From Pycnopodia helianthoides (taxonomy: Eukaryota; Echinodermata; Asteroidea; Forcipulatida; Asteriidae), in contig CM063255.1 in NCBI GenBank assembly GCA_032158295.1, positions 13,358,094 to 13,422,093 on the forward strand: 64,000 bases of DNA, given 5' to 3'. Of the stretch, positions 47,890-59,860 are shown piece by piece. The first letter of the stretch is position 1. Each line of letters begins with the position of its first letter. Both the position numbers and the translations under genes were made by a program. The notes below the pieces were generated by a model that worked only from the letters and a program-made list of their open reading frames with translations, made no database searches and was not told the DNA's origin.

Positions 47890-50330
47890 AAGTATAATGG
47901 TCGTTCCGGCTTTTACCCACCAAATACCGCACAACGAATGGTTTCTACGATCTACTGAATTCCTAAGCAGCGTAGTAAAACAGAAATGATGATTCCGGCT
48001 TTTACCCACCAAGTACCGCACAACGTATGGTGTGTACGATCTATTGAGGAGCTTGTGTTGATTCCTAAAGCGTCGTAGTAAAACAGAAATGATGATTCCG
48101 GCTTTTACCCACCAAATACCGCACAACGAATGGTTTCTACGATCTACTGAATAACCTAAGCATCGTAGTAAAACAGAAATGATGATTCCGGCTTTTACCC
48201 ACCAAATACCGCACAACGTATGGTGTGTACGATCTATTGAATAGCTTGTGTTGATTCCTAAAGCGTCGTAGTAAAACAGAAATGATGATTCCGGCTTTTA
48301 CCACCAAATAACGCACAACGTATGGCGTGTACGATCTACTGAAACGTAAGCGTCGTTCTAAAACAGAAATGATGATTCCGGCTTTTACCCACCAAATACC
48401 GCACAACGAATGGTTTATACGATCTACTGAATAACCTAAGCAGCGTAGTAAAACAGAAATGATGATTCCGGCTTTTACCCACGTGTACGATCTACTGAAT
48501 AACCTAAGCATCGTATACAGAAAAACAGAAATAAAACAGAGAGCGTTCCGGCTTTTACTCACTAAGTTTAACGCAAACAGCATGGTGTGTATACGATCTG
48601 CTGAATATTGAATAAGTTGTGTGTAACTTCCCTTAGCATCGTTGTTTTACTGACAAGAATAAAACTGTGATTATTTCGAATTTTTCCCACAAAATGATTT
48701 CTTTCATGAGAACTTTCATTTTAACTTCTTGAGTTCCGACTTGAGCCTGGTTTATGGAAAATACACCAATCGATGACAAGCCAAGAAAATAATGCTGTCA
48801 AAAAAAGGAATATTGGATTGTTTCAATCGCCTCTAAAAATATACAACTGATTTATTTACATGGTGTATTGCAAAGATTACTTCCACGGTGCAACATACGC
48901 GAGTTCCGACCTGCAACCTCCAACCACCGTGCGCCGCTTCAGAAATAGGCCCCATCAGCTTACACTGCAATGTCAGTTCCGACCTGCGATCACCGACCTC
49001 TGCATTTACGTACGGGGCGCCGGCCGTTTATGACTTTATTACAAAACCAATATATATATAACGAAACCAAATATATATAAAGCAAAACCAATATATGTAA
49101 AACAAAACAAATATATATGGAATGAAACTGAAACTAGAACGAAACAAAAAATATAGACGTAAACAAATATATATACACGCCGAATCAAATAATATAATAG
49201 AACGAAACCGATATACCATCAATGCTATGTCAACATAATGCGAGTTTCGACCTGAAACTTCCAAACAACAGACGATGCTTAAGAATTTTGAAGGCCATGC
49301 CCCGCTTTGAACGGGTGATCATGTTAAATCTGTAGAGTTTTAAATATTAAATCCACTAGATTGATTTTATAAAAAAAAATCTTTTCAGAATTAAACACAA
49401 TCTTTTGAACGATTAACTTCCGGCTTTTTCCAAACAAATAACGTACAACGTATGGTGTGTACGATCTAGTGAATTCCATAAGCATCGTAGTAAAACAGAA
49501 AATAATGATCGTTCCGGCTTTTACCCACCAAATAACGCACAACGTATGGTGTGTGCGATCTAGTGAATTCCATAAGCATCGTAGTAAAACAGAAAATAAT
49601 GATCGTTCCGGCTTTTACCCACCAAATAACGCACAACGTATGGTGTGTGCGATCTAATGAATTCCATAAGCATCGTAGTAAAACAGAAAATAATGATCGT
49701 TCCGGCTTTTACCCACCAAATAACGCATAACGTATGGTGTGTACGATCTACTGAATTCCATAAGCGTCGTAGTAAAACAGAAATGATGATTCCGGTTTTT
49801 ACTCACCAAGTACAACGTTTGGTGAGTACGATCATGGAGGAATAAATTCCTCCATGGTACGATCTACTCAATAACCTGCGCGTCGTATACAGAAAAACAC
49901 AAATGAAACAGAGATAGTTCCGGCGTTTAACCACACAGCCCATATGCAGTAAACGTTAGAGCCTCGTATACGCTGCAACCAATGTGAGTTCCGACCTGCA
50001 ATCAGCGACCGTTGCATTTATATCGCACGTTCGATAAACGCTATGGATACACAATGCAAGCGCGTTCCGACCTGCAATAGGCGACCTTCCCATGCACCCT
50101 GCATGCATTGCCCGATTACGAATACATTGACACTTTGCGTGCGTCTGTTGCATAGTCTGGTACCTGTTGACTTGTCGATGTCCGTCAGGCGATCAACATT
50201 AAGTCAGTCACATTTTAACGTTTCTGAGCTCTTGGGATATTATTTTGCATAGGTAAGTGGGTAATCATGACAAAAACTGATGTATTTGACCATCCAATTG
50301 AGTTCCGACTTCATCTGCAACAAAATCTTT
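47890..50330. repeat. 89/104-bp tandem array with related blocks
   Basis: Two clusters, ~47,900-48,560 and ~49,410-49,930, repeat TTCCGGCTTTTACCCACCAA, then CGCACAACGTATGGTGTG, TACGATCTACTGAAT and CGTAGTAAAACAGAAATGAT. Landmark TTCCGGC falls at 47,904, 47,993, 48,097, 48,186, 48,289, 48,376 and 48,466, so spacing alternates between about 89 and 104 bp; the long form holds an extra GCTTGTGTTGATTCC. Between and after the clusters GAGTTCCGACCTGCAA occurs several times. Open frames on both strands are by-products of the periodicity. Confidence 0.9.
49030..49210. repeat. AT-rich ~29-bp minisatellite
   Basis: Loose copies of ACCAATATATATATAACGAA alternate with GAAACAAAATATAG-like units. Confidence 0.65.
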
Positions 50331-51102
50331 AAAAAAAAATTAAAAATTCACAGTTCCGGCATTTCCGGCAGATCAGGCAAATCCGGCTTTTAGGCCTACC
50401 AATTGCCCAGAATGGCTGCAAGTTTTCCGAAATCCAGGGTCACGACACGAGTCACTGGGCATGCTGGGTTGGTCGGTAAGCCTGCACTCTTTCGTAATAA
50501 ATGCTCTGAGTTCTTTTACTTGACTTTTTCTGATAGTATTTTAGATGGTAAGTTTTTTCCCGAGGGTTGTACTTGTATTGCACTTGTAATAATGGTAATG
50601 TCTAATGGTCAGATGGTATTCCTACCTCCATGGTATTGTAACATAACACGTAAAATACAAATGTAGGTGTCACTACTAGTCTACTACTAGTACTAGATAA
50701 GTATAGCTGGCCGAAGATATAAATACCACACATAGATGAATCCTTATCTTTGGGCTTTCAGAAGAATCGGTTTATTACAACTCTGGCTATGACAAAGATA
50801 TTGGATGTGGGTGTATAAAGAAGAAAGAGTAGAATGAAGAAAACTGGATCGGGCCACAGTGCAAGATTTTGCACTGGGCTAACCAGGAGGGTCTGTCGAT
50901 AAGAGCAGAACAGAGAAGCTAAAGATGAAACTAAGGTCATTTTATAGTGGGAACAGACTGGGTGGTCACTTTGGTCACTGCACATGGTTTGGGGGGGGGG
51001 CAAGGGAAGGAACTGTGGGAGTGGAATGTGAGGTTAATTAAGGATGAGACAGTATGATGAGATTTATGGGGGAAAGGTTAAGGGGGAAGGGCCGTTACTA
51101 AC
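50331..51102. other. Non-coding, nothing recognised
   Basis: Contains a G run at 50,991-51,000 and CTAGTAGTAGACTAG-like short palindromes near 50,670-50,695. No gene is supported. Confidence 0.4.
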
Positions 51103-51112
51103 TATAGGCACC

Positions 51113-51766
51113 TACTCCTAGAATTATGAGGTTCCATGAACCTCATAGAGGTCCATGTACAAACTACAATACAAAACTTTTTTTCATTTACGTTTCTGCA
51201 CCTGGAGTTCTCATTTGAAATCCGGTCTCGCCAAAATTAGGCTCTACGTGTTCCTTGGAATCTCATTGAGCGTTGCATGGGTCAAGAAAATCCACTCCGC
51301 AAATTTAAAATTGTTAAAAAGCAATAAATTCTTACCGTCATTCCCAGTCCTCTTCAAACAGTGTGAGTGTTATAACAAATATGGCGCTTGCTGCGCTCGC
51401 AAAGGTCTACCGAACAAACTGGTACTCCGCGCGCAGCAACGCTGGTCCCGGCAACTGTAGGCTGGTTTTGTACACACATCATGTGACTCCAGCGCCATAT
51501 TTGTTATAACACTCACACTGTTTGAAGAGGACTGGGAATGACGGTAAGAATTTATTGCTTTTTAACAATTTTAAATTTGCGGAGTGGATTTTCTTGACCC
51601 ATGCAACGCTCAATGAGATTCCAAGGAACACGTAGAGCCTAATTTTGGCGAGATCCGATTTCAAATGAGAACTCCAGGTGCAGAAACGTAAATGAAAAAA
51701 AGTTTTGTATTGTAGTTTGTACATGGACCTCTATGAGGTTCATGGAACCTCATAATTCTAGGAGTA
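51113..51766. mobile_element. Near-perfect inverted-repeat element, 276-bp arms, 10-bp target duplication
   Basis: Arms 51,113-51,388 and 51,491-51,766 differ at about two positions. They start TACTCCTAGAATTATGAGG and end with its complement. TATAGGCACC stands on both sides (51,103-51,112 and 51,767-51,776). The loop of about 100 bp is GC-rich. No transposase. Ten-base duplications occur with Mutator-like elements. The high arm identity indicates recent insertion or gene conversion between arms. The two open frames at 51,155-51,460 and 51,479-51,724 are mirror images of each other. Confidence 0.9.
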
Positions 51767-51829
51767 TATAGGCACCCATGTGGAACAATAAACCATAATC
51801 TTGGCTTACAGTATGATGAACTTCTTTAA

Positions 51830-52224
51830 AGGAACATTACAGAATTGGTTTTTGCTAACAAAACAGTTGCTGGCAGTGTAAGCACTTTATGTGATCCACC
51901 ATATACATAAACTGACAAACTTGTAGAAGTTTCAGATCGATCGGCCATCTGGGTCACGAGAAATTAGTGAAAAACCGACTACACATTTGCAAGAAATCAT
52001 ATAGCATGTATAGGTTCAACAGATGAATAAAACGCTCACTGAGCGATAAACTCCAGTCGCAAAATTAGTTTATTCATTTCTCATCAAATATGGCATTTCA
52101 GACAGAAATATTTCAAGGGATGTTTTCTACTGTCATCATCATTAGACCGTGTAAGTTTTATGTAAATCTGTGATCAAAAAGTATATTTTACAAGTTTTTT
52201 TCTTACCAATTCTATAATTGTCCT
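51830..52224. mobile_element. TTAA-flanked MITE, copy 4
   Basis: 395 bp between TTAA sites, same orientation as copy 1. Begins AGGAACATTACAGAATTGG; the right end is slightly diverged (AATTGTCCT). It directly adjoins the 3' end of the LINE. Confidence 0.85.
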
Positions 52225-52502
52225 TTAAAATCATATGGCATGCATGGTGAGCTTTCAATTTCAGTACTGACAAGTGGTACGTGGTGTGCTACTGACCAAA
52301 GGACCCACAGATGTACTGACACCCCACTACTGTGGGTCTTTGCTCAGAAGCCATGCAAGGCACCGCCCACGGAGGGATGCTTGATGAGTATGCACCTAGA
52401 AAGCTAACTGCTTGTCCAAGGTGTGGTATAGGGGGTGCTCGTGTTGTGCGGTCGTGAAGGTGCAGTATTTTATAAGGTGCGATTAAAAACAACCTCATCA
52501 TC

Positions 52503-52973
52503 TTAAAGCTGTTGATGGGTGGTGGTGAGACGCATGTCTCTCACCGCCGGAAGGGCCACTGCCTGAAAAACCTTGACTGATGGTGCTGTCACTGCTTCCA
52601 ACGGGAGCCTGTTCCAGGTTGGAATGGTTCGGATGAAGAAAGAAAATTTGAATGAGTCTCGTGATGCCTGGATTGGTAGATAATGAAGTTGGTGTCGAGT
52701 TCTGCCTATGGTCGGGTGAAGTTGAACAGAAGGCGGAAAACTAATATCGACGATGTTGTGGTGAATCTTGTAAAACATGGTGCACTGGTGCAGAAGTCTT
52801 CTGGTGTTTAATTGATCCAAATCAAGTTGTGATAGGAGAGGTGTGATGCTGGAAGTGCGGTCATAGACTCCACATGTATCTGACTGCCTGGCGTTGAGCC
52901 GACTCCAGTGAGTAGATGTTTTTTGCTGTGTGTGGACTCCATGCGGCTGCTGCATACTCCAGTTGGGGACGAA
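52503..52973 (-). pseudogene. LINE C-terminal region
   Basis: Reads LVRPQLEYAAAAWSPH, then RSSITPLLSQLDLDQLNTRR, a LMFYKI-like CTMFYKIHHNIVDI and FKFSFFIRTIPTWNRLP, the conserved end of CR1/Jockey-type polyproteins. Stop at 52,503. Separated from the RT frame by the small duplication. Confidence 0.85.
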
Positions 52974-54580
52974 CTAATGCTTGATTGCTTTAAGCTTGAT
53001 TGCTTTAGAGCAAGGTCCCAGGTTTCTTCTTATTATCCCTAGCGTAGAGCAGGCCTTTGATCTTATGTTGGCAATATGCTGGTTCCAAGACAGGTCACTG
53101 GAGATGGTAACACCGAGGTATTTGTGGTTAGTTGTACGGTCTATGACTTGATTATTTATTTTGTAGTTGGAGAGACTGGGTTTGGTTTTACGTGTGATGG
53201 TCAGAAGTTGGCACTTGGAGGCATTAAAACTCATCTGCCAAGTGTCAGCCCACTTAAACACTGTATTAAGGTCTTCTTGTAAGGTGGCATGGTCTTCATT
53301 TCCACGGATTTCTCTGTACAGGATACTGTCATCAGCAAACAGCCTGATGTTAGATTTTACGTCATCTACGATATCGTTGATGTAAACGAGAAAGAGTGTC
53401 GGACCCAAGACGGACCCCTGTGGTACACCTGATTTTACTGATGCCCATCTAGAGTGAGCTCCATTGACACCAACACACTGTTCCCGGTTATTAAGGAAGG
53501 CTTGGATCCACCTCAGTGTATTTCCTCGGATACCGTAGTGGTGAAGTTTGAGTGCTAGCCTCTGGTGTGGCACTTTATCGAACGCCTTGCTGAAGTCCAA
53601 CAGCAAGACGTCCGATTGGCTGCTCCTGTTTAGACATTCTGACCAGTCATGAACTGCTTCCAGCAACTGAGTCTCGCATGATCGTTTTCCACAAAAACCA
53701 TGCTGGTGGTCGATGATTACTTTATTGACAGATAGATGTTTGGAGATGTGTGAGAGAATGATGTGCTCCATTATTTTACAAGCAATGCAGGTTAGAATGA
53801 TTGGGCGATAATTTTCTGGTGATGACTTTGAGCCCTTTTTATAGATGGCAGTGACAAGTGCATTTCTCCAGTCTCCAGGAAGTTGACCAGATTGGTAGGA
53901 TTGGCAAAGAATAAAGTGAAACATGGGGGTCAATTCATCTGCATAATCATGCAGTACATGGGCAGGAATAGTGTCTGGTCCTCTAGCTTTGTTGGAATTA
54001 AGTTGTTGTAACTGTCTGAGGACACCTTCTTTCCCGATTTCAAGATCTTCAATAGAGGGGAACTTTGAATTTCCTTTGGTTGGTAAGATGGAAAGGTCCT
54101 CAGCAGTAAACACAGAGGTAAACTGCTGGTTTAGTATTTCTGCCTTCTCTTGATCAGTAGAACTGTTTTTCCCATTAACTGTCAAAGTTGGGATACCAAT
54201 AGCCTCACGTCTCTGGGAGCGTATGAATGACCAGAACTGTTTGGGATTTTCCTCCAAACTAGGTCCTAGGATATCCTCCATGTATGACTGGTAGGACTGT
54301 CTCAGCAACTTGGTAACAAAATTGCGTTGTTTCCTATAACAGCTCCACAAACTTGGTGATTTTACTTTGCGTGCACAAGCATGTAGTTTGTCCCCTTTTC
54401 TCATGTGTCTGATGATTTCTCTGTTAATCCAAGGGTGACTTTGTTTGGTCTTGGACATACGGTAGGGGATGAACTTTTCCATTGCTTCAAGGGTGTAGCT
54501 CTTAAATAGTTTCCAGTTTTCTTCCACTGTTCTTTTTTGGGGATTGGTTTGAAAAAATGACTCACTGCACTTGTTTAAGT
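52974..54580 (-). pseudogene. LINE reverse transcriptase domain
   Basis: Motifs in order: NSNKARGPDTIPAHVL, YKKGSKSSPENYRPI, LLLDFSKAFDKVPH (motif A), SGVPQGSVLGPTLFLVYIND (motif B), IRLFADDSILY (catalytic FADD, motif C) and NHKYLGVTI (motif E). The pattern is that of the CR1/L2/Jockey assemblage. It ends at an early stop caused by the short duplication AAAGCAATCAAGC repeated at about 52,979-53,008; without it the frame would run into LVRPQLEYAAAAW. Confidence 0.93.
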
Positions 54581-55402
54581 ATAAACTTTATGTGGAGGTT
54601 TGTTTTGTCTCTTGGGTTTCATGTTTATATCAAACAGTAGTATTAGGTGATCACTGACTCCTGTGTCCGTCCGTATGTTGCTGATGATGTTAGGATTATT
54701 GGTGCAAATCAAATCAAGAGTGTTTTGCGATTTTGGCCTGGTAATGAGTTTGTTCAGCTGCTCAAGACCACTTTCAACCATCAAGTCAAGAAAATCTTGA
54801 TGCATCTTCTTACGTTTACTTGAACTTTTTGGCTGCTGAGTGTTCCAATCAATTTCTGGCAGATTAAAGTCGCCACAGAGTAGGATATTTGCATGCTTGT
54901 TCTTGCTAGCTCCAAATGCCTTGGCAACACTGTCAAACAAACGGTTCACTGGTACCATGCCTTCTGTTTGGGGGCAATAGAAACTTCCTATACAATTTAC
55001 CACACCTGGCGAACTCAATATAATTCCATATTGCTTCACATGGAGAATCCAGCTCTGGTAGGCAACTGTAACAAGGGAGTTCTTAGTTGCTATAAACACA
55101 CCACCTCCTGATGATGTCCTATCTTTGCGGATAACATTGTACTCTTCTGGGAAAATTGAGTAGGTTGGGATGGTTTGATCAACCTTGGATTCACATCCAA
55201 TGATGATATCAGGTGTGTGCAGGGCTACTTTGGCTTGAAAATCTAGTCGACTTTTTTCACCTTTCAACCCATCACAATTTATCACCATTGCCTTCAATCT
55301 AGGTGACTTTTTATCTTTCATTGGATTCCTCTTGGTAGGTGTGGAGGTGTTTATTGGTTCAAAGGACCAAAGGATCAGGTGGTACTGGTACTGTCCCTTC
55401 AT
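54575..55402 (-). pseudogene. LINE endonuclease domain
   Basis: The frame opens MKGQYQYHLILWSFEP and the domain starts at LKAMVINCDGL. APE-type motifs follow: IIGCESK (metal-binding Glu), GGGVFIATK, LLCGDFNLPEIDW (catalytic Asp/Asn), LDLICTNN and TGVSDHLILLFD with the catalytic Asp-His. The enzyme nicks target DNA to start reverse transcription. The frame stops at 54,575, but the downstream RT frame continues the protein without loss (YLNKCSESFFQ), so a single frameshift separates them. Confidence 0.9.
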
Positions 55403-55693
55403 TCAGAGTTCAGTCAACTAAAGTCATGAAGTGAACTGTCTATTTTTGGCAGCCGCCTCCGTAATTTTACCCCTTTTGTTGGCTAACACAGAAGATTGCA
55501 CTTGCAGTTTCTTACCTGTTGTGTGCCTGTACTGATAAAAATTGATCCTTAAAAAAAAGGGGGACAAAAAAGGAGGCGAATAGGGTAGCTAAACATTTTG
55601 TTTTTTATTTGGCCCAAATGTCGGTCTATTTTTATTAGTGAGATTGTGATGGGGTGGTTCTACTCAATTATAGAACTATGACTAGATTAGAAC

Positions 55694-56627
55694 GGAAACC
55701 AGTCAACTCCCCCCCCCCCCAGCAAAGTCGCCCCCCAGCAAAGTCGCCCCCTGTCAAAGTCGCCCCTCACAAAGTCGCCCCTGACAGAGTCGCCCCCCAA
55801 CAAAGTCGCCCCCTGACAGAGTCGCCCCCCAACAAAGTCGCCCCCGACACTGTCGCCCCCTAACAAAGTCGCCCAGTGTATGGTTGAGTGACGTCAAGCC
55901 ATATCTCAAAAGTGAGGGCGCTTTTGAATATTTGAAACAATTTATTTGCACGAAATGTACATGTAGATAGATCTGTTACAGAAGGAATGCTACGGGATTT
56001 GGAGCGTGCACGACGTGTTTAATCTTTGTGTTGTAGCAGCTTCTTTTAAATATTAGAACACTAAAATAATATATATATAACAGGTATATTTACAATGTAC
56101 ATTTTATTTACAGCATATCAAATAAATGGAATAAGTGGAAAATCGTGGGGGTTGCGGCTGGTGGGGAAAAAAAAAAAATTACATCGAGGTTGGCTAATGT
56201 CCGATATTAGTCCAGGCCCATAAAGGTGCTTTTTTAATGTCGACTTGAATTGAATGGATTGACTTAGGTTTTAGTGGCGATGAATAGTCCATTAATTAAA
56301 CGTAACTTAAGGTGACATCAGAGAAAGCTTTAAATACGTGTACTTTGATGATCTTCCAACGCCGTGTTCAAAAAGGCGCTGCCCCCACTCCGAGAATCAT
56401 CCCAGCGCATCATCGCAACATAACAAAGCCTATGGCTGGTCACCCCCAGGGTCCCAGTGATCCCTTCATGCTAGCCCGCTCTGTGGGTGCCGCGCCTTTG
56501 TTAACAAGCAGCCCAAAGGTATAATGTGTCGACGGTAAAGTTAAAAACTTAGACGATGATAGGGAGGCCTACATGTATATGACTCTGTAGTGGGCGACTT
56601 TGCTGGGGGGCGAGTTGACTGGTTTTC
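55694..56627. mobile_element. hAT-like non-autonomous element with CCCC-rich subterminal repeats
   Basis: 934 bp flanked by ATTAGAAC on both sides (55,686-55,693 and 56,628-56,635), an 8-bp target duplication. Inverted ends GGAAACCAGTCAACTC and GAGTTGACTGGTTTTC continue into CCCCAGCAAAGTCGCCC and its complement. At the left the GTCGCCCC phrase is expanded to about ten 16-17-bp copies (55,725-55,873). No transposase. Eight-base duplications are typical of hAT and P elements. Confidence 0.85.
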
Positions 56628-56699
56628 ATTAGAACTATGACTATGACTATGACTAGAGGTTCGTTCTGCTATCGTTCACTCCTACCATCTTAATCCTCC

Positions 56700-58400
56700 T
56701 ACCGTCTTGCCATTTAATTAGGCAATAACAGTGTGAGGAACTGGTCTTCACTGCGTGGTAATGAACAGGTTGGTAGCTGGCCGCTGTTAACAGACCGAGC
56801 TGAAGGCAAGGTTCACAACATTAACAGCGGCCAGCCACCAACCAAGGTCATTACCATGCAGTGAAAACCAGCTCCTCACACTGTTTTTGTCATTAATTAT
56901 ACTATATTAAAAAAAATTAAAAACAGTAAAAATCAGCGGAATTTGTGGTTTCTCTTTCACCGACATTTGTAGAATTGTTCTATTCATGTTCAAGGGCCAT
57001 TCTTTAGGCTGTTCAATTTTTGCATGGGATCTAACCTCTACCATCTAACCATCTAACACATATTTAATTATTAATTATTGCATATTTGCAAGAACTGGAC
57101 CATGAGCTTAGAAAACTAACATCACCATTAATATAAATACTTTGGTTGGTTTTCGGCTTTATGCTTTGCGTTATGTTTTTTTCATGCATGTACAGCTACC
57201 TTAAATTGATACAATGTCTACGTGCGTTCATGCATACGCATAGTATGCAGGAGTATGCAAATGCACGCGGCACAATTTGTCCTTGCAAAAAAAACAAAAA
57301 AACAATTAGGCTCAAAGAAAACAGTTGATTTGATAGTTCACATTGTAAGCACAGTGCATACAGAACTTTAACACAATTCTTGTTTAGGGGCCATTTAATT
57401 TGCTAGTTCACAGAGCCGGTCTTTATATCACATATTAATACATCCCAACGTGACCAGTCTTCGACCAATCAGAGTGCATTTATCTCTGAGGTGATTAGTA
57501 ATATAATATCATCCACTATGGTTTTCAATATTGATACTGTAGATTCAACCTGGAATGTGATTCATGTTGCGAATGCATCTAGACACAGTATACTTCAAAC
57601 CCTCCAACTGTCTGACCATTCAATACCATCCACTATGGTTTTGAATTAGGGAATAACAGTGCGATGAGCCGGTCTTCACTGCGTGGTAATGACCGGGCTG
57701 GTGGCTGGCCGCTGTTAATGGACGGAGCCGGCGAGGTCCATTAACAGCGGCCAGCCACCAACCAAGGTCATTACCATGCAGTGAAGACCGGCTCCTCGCA
57801 CTGTTATTCCCATTAATAAATGCCTTATAACGAAAAAACTGTAAAAATTGTCAGAATATGTGATTTTTCTTTCGCCGTTTTTTTTTTTAATGTTCTACTC
57901 ATGTTCAAGGGCCAATCCTTTGGCTGTTCAACTTTACCTAATCTCTTACACATAAGTAACTGTTTATACATATAACATGTATTTATACATGGTTTCATGC
58001 GCGTACTAGCTACCCTAAATTGATACATTGTCTGCGCGTTCACGCCTACGCGTGGAATGTTTCCGCACGCGGCACCATCTGTCCTGCTCAAAAAATAAAA
58101 AATAAATACGCACAAAGAAATGAGTTGATTTGAAACCGGTAGTTTGCCGTGAAACAAGCACATGCATAGGATTTTACACAACAATGTGCTTGTTAAGGGG
58201 CCATTTATTCGCTAGTTCACTTGGCCGGTCTTTATATCACATTTTAATACACCCCACGTGACCAGTCTTTGACCAATCAGAGTGCATAAACTCTCCAAGG
58301 TGTTTATTAATGATAGATAAATTATGCGATAAATTATTAATACGATATACCATGTGTTGAATGCGTAGTGCACAGTCAACCCTCCTACTGTCTGACCATT
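56700..58400. repeat. ~0.9-kb tandem duplication, each copy with a 75-bp-arm hairpin
   Basis: Hairpins at about 56,720-56,890 and 57,646-57,818 share GGTCTTCACTGCGTGGTAAT, GGCTGGCCGCTGTTAA and the mirrored arms. The following sequence is also shared in order: ATGTTCAAGGGCCA, CGCGGCACCAT-like, GGGGCCATTTA, ACCAATCAGAGTGCAT and CTGTCTGACCATTCAATA. Offsets run from 928 down to about 780 bp because of deletions in the second copy. Plausibly an element with long palindromic ends inserted once and then duplicated. Confidence 0.8.
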
Positions 58401-58409
58401 CAATATTAT

Positions 58410-59119
58410 CCACTGTGGATTTTAACTATAACTGCCAACTTGCACATGATATTATTTGTTGAAATCACACTGCACACATTACTTCTGTGCACAGTTGTGC
58501 AACCATGTGCCTGTTTCATGGTTTCAAGTGGTTGGTCAACTCACTTGAAATGTAGGGTCATCTGGGTAGAAACTGTCATGTTTCTTGTTCTAGATTTCTC
58601 CATGTGGAATTATAATCGCATGACGACAAATACATGAAATAAGTTGATGACAATTCACTGATGGATTGATATTTGGTGACAAGGTTTTTTTCGGAGCTCT
58701 GCTCCTTTCAACGATCACTCCTCAACTCCCTTCTCTTTCTTAGTAATGTACATATCCCATTGTTATATTCCAATCTTTGTTATTAAGAATTTTCTAAGTC
58801 AAAATATTATTTATAAAAAAAAATTAACCGCGCTTGCGCTTTGCAAGTAGTTCGCGCATGCGGTGGATTAAATTACATGTCACTACATTATCAAGAGTAG
58901 GAGGGGATTTCGTAGAATCAAATTGAACTGTTTGAGATGAAAACAAATGGAAAAACCTTCCTAGTTACTAAATTTCTTTAAAAAAAAAAATTTTTTTTTT
59001 TTCTCAGATGACCAAGGCACAGCATCTACTGAATGGCAACAATTTAGTTTTTCAGTCATTTTGTCCTCAACCCCCTTTACAAATCTACAAACAGTAAACA
59101 CTTCAAAAAGTCTTGAGCC
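58410..59119. other. Upstream region of the Nudix gene
   Basis: Probably holds the promoter and 5' untranslated region. There are homopolymer A and T runs at 58,980-59,003. No TATA box or CpG cluster stands out. The start codon at 59,120 is preceded by GAGCC, a fair Kozak context. Confidence 0.4.
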
Positions 59120-59860
59120 ATGAAGTACTGGAAGGAGGCAGCCACTTGCATCTTAGCTGCCAGCATGAGACAAAGCGGACGACCTACGATGCCGACAGCA
59201 GTAGCATCCAAAATAAATCACTGTCAAGAGAGCCCCAGTGTAGCTCCATTTGACTATAAGGTACTAATGCTACAAAGGACCCATCAGAGCTCATTCTTTG
59301 CTGGTGCTCAGGTTTTTCCTGGCGGGGGTATCGATGAAGCAGATTTCTCGCCCAAGTGGATGGAACTGTTTGCCGATGCTGGGATAAAAACGCTTGAAGA
59401 TTTTGGGCCGATGGTAAACATTCAACACGACAGACCCCCAATGATCGCAGCACACAGAGATTCACCGGTACCCAGTGACATAGCATTCAGGATCTGTGCT
59501 ATACGGGAAACCTTTGAAGAATCTGGGATACTTCTTATAAAACCTTTCAGTCTCTGTCACCGTGCTACTAAGGCACCGTCAACGGTACAGCTTGGACATC
59601 ACAAGTTACTTGGGACCACGGAGGCAAACTTAAAAGTCAGCAGTGAGTGGCGACAACGGGTGCATAAAAATGCCAACGCCTTCTTAGACTTATGCCGTGA
59701 GTATGAGAGTCTACCTGATGTTTGGTCCTTGTCAGAGTGGTCTAACTGGCTAACACCATCTGATATGCGCAAGAAACGCTACGACACAATGTTTTATTTG
59801 TGTTGTATGGAGACTTTGCCCACGGCTGACAGGGATGACAAAGAGATAATCCAATCACAG
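59120..59860 (+). CDS. NUDT19: NUDT19-like exon 1
   Basis: 247 codons with the whole Nudix box. Glu133 and Glu134 of REx2EE are the metal ligands by family rule. WSNWLTPSDMRKKRYDTMFY near the end is also conserved in NUDT19. The frame stays open 15 codons past the donor into intron; those residues are not part of the protein. Confidence 0.93.

Larger units (their letters stand above)
52235..55420 (-). mobile_element. CR1/Jockey-group LINE, nearly complete second ORF, two frameshifts
   Basis: A non-LTR retrotransposon with an apurinic-type endonuclease, reverse transcriptase and C-terminal region in the standard order, plus a 3' untranslated part to about 52,235. No ORF1 is seen upstream of 55,402, so the copy is probably 5'-truncated or the family lacks one. 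Two frameshifts, at about 54,580 and 52,975, split the frame. Otherwise the coding sequence is in good condition, so the insertion is fairly young. Confidence 0.92.

Noticed and set aside
47848..49845. Several open frames of 66-148 codons with repeated GKSRNHHFCFTT-like or VVKQKIMIVPAF-like peptides on both strands
   Set aside because: They are translations of the 89/104-bp tandem array. Both strands are open for the same reason and no start or splice context is consistent.
47890..49930. CRISPR-like array of regular repeats
   Set aside because: The genome is eukaryotic, repeats fill the whole unit without unique spacers, and there are no cas genes.
51155..51724. Two open frames with the same protein on opposite strands
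   Set aside because: They are the two arms of the inverted-repeat element; no known domain.
52289..52501. 70-codon frame downstream of the LINE stop
   Set aside because: It lies in the LINE 3' untranslated part and matches no protein motif.
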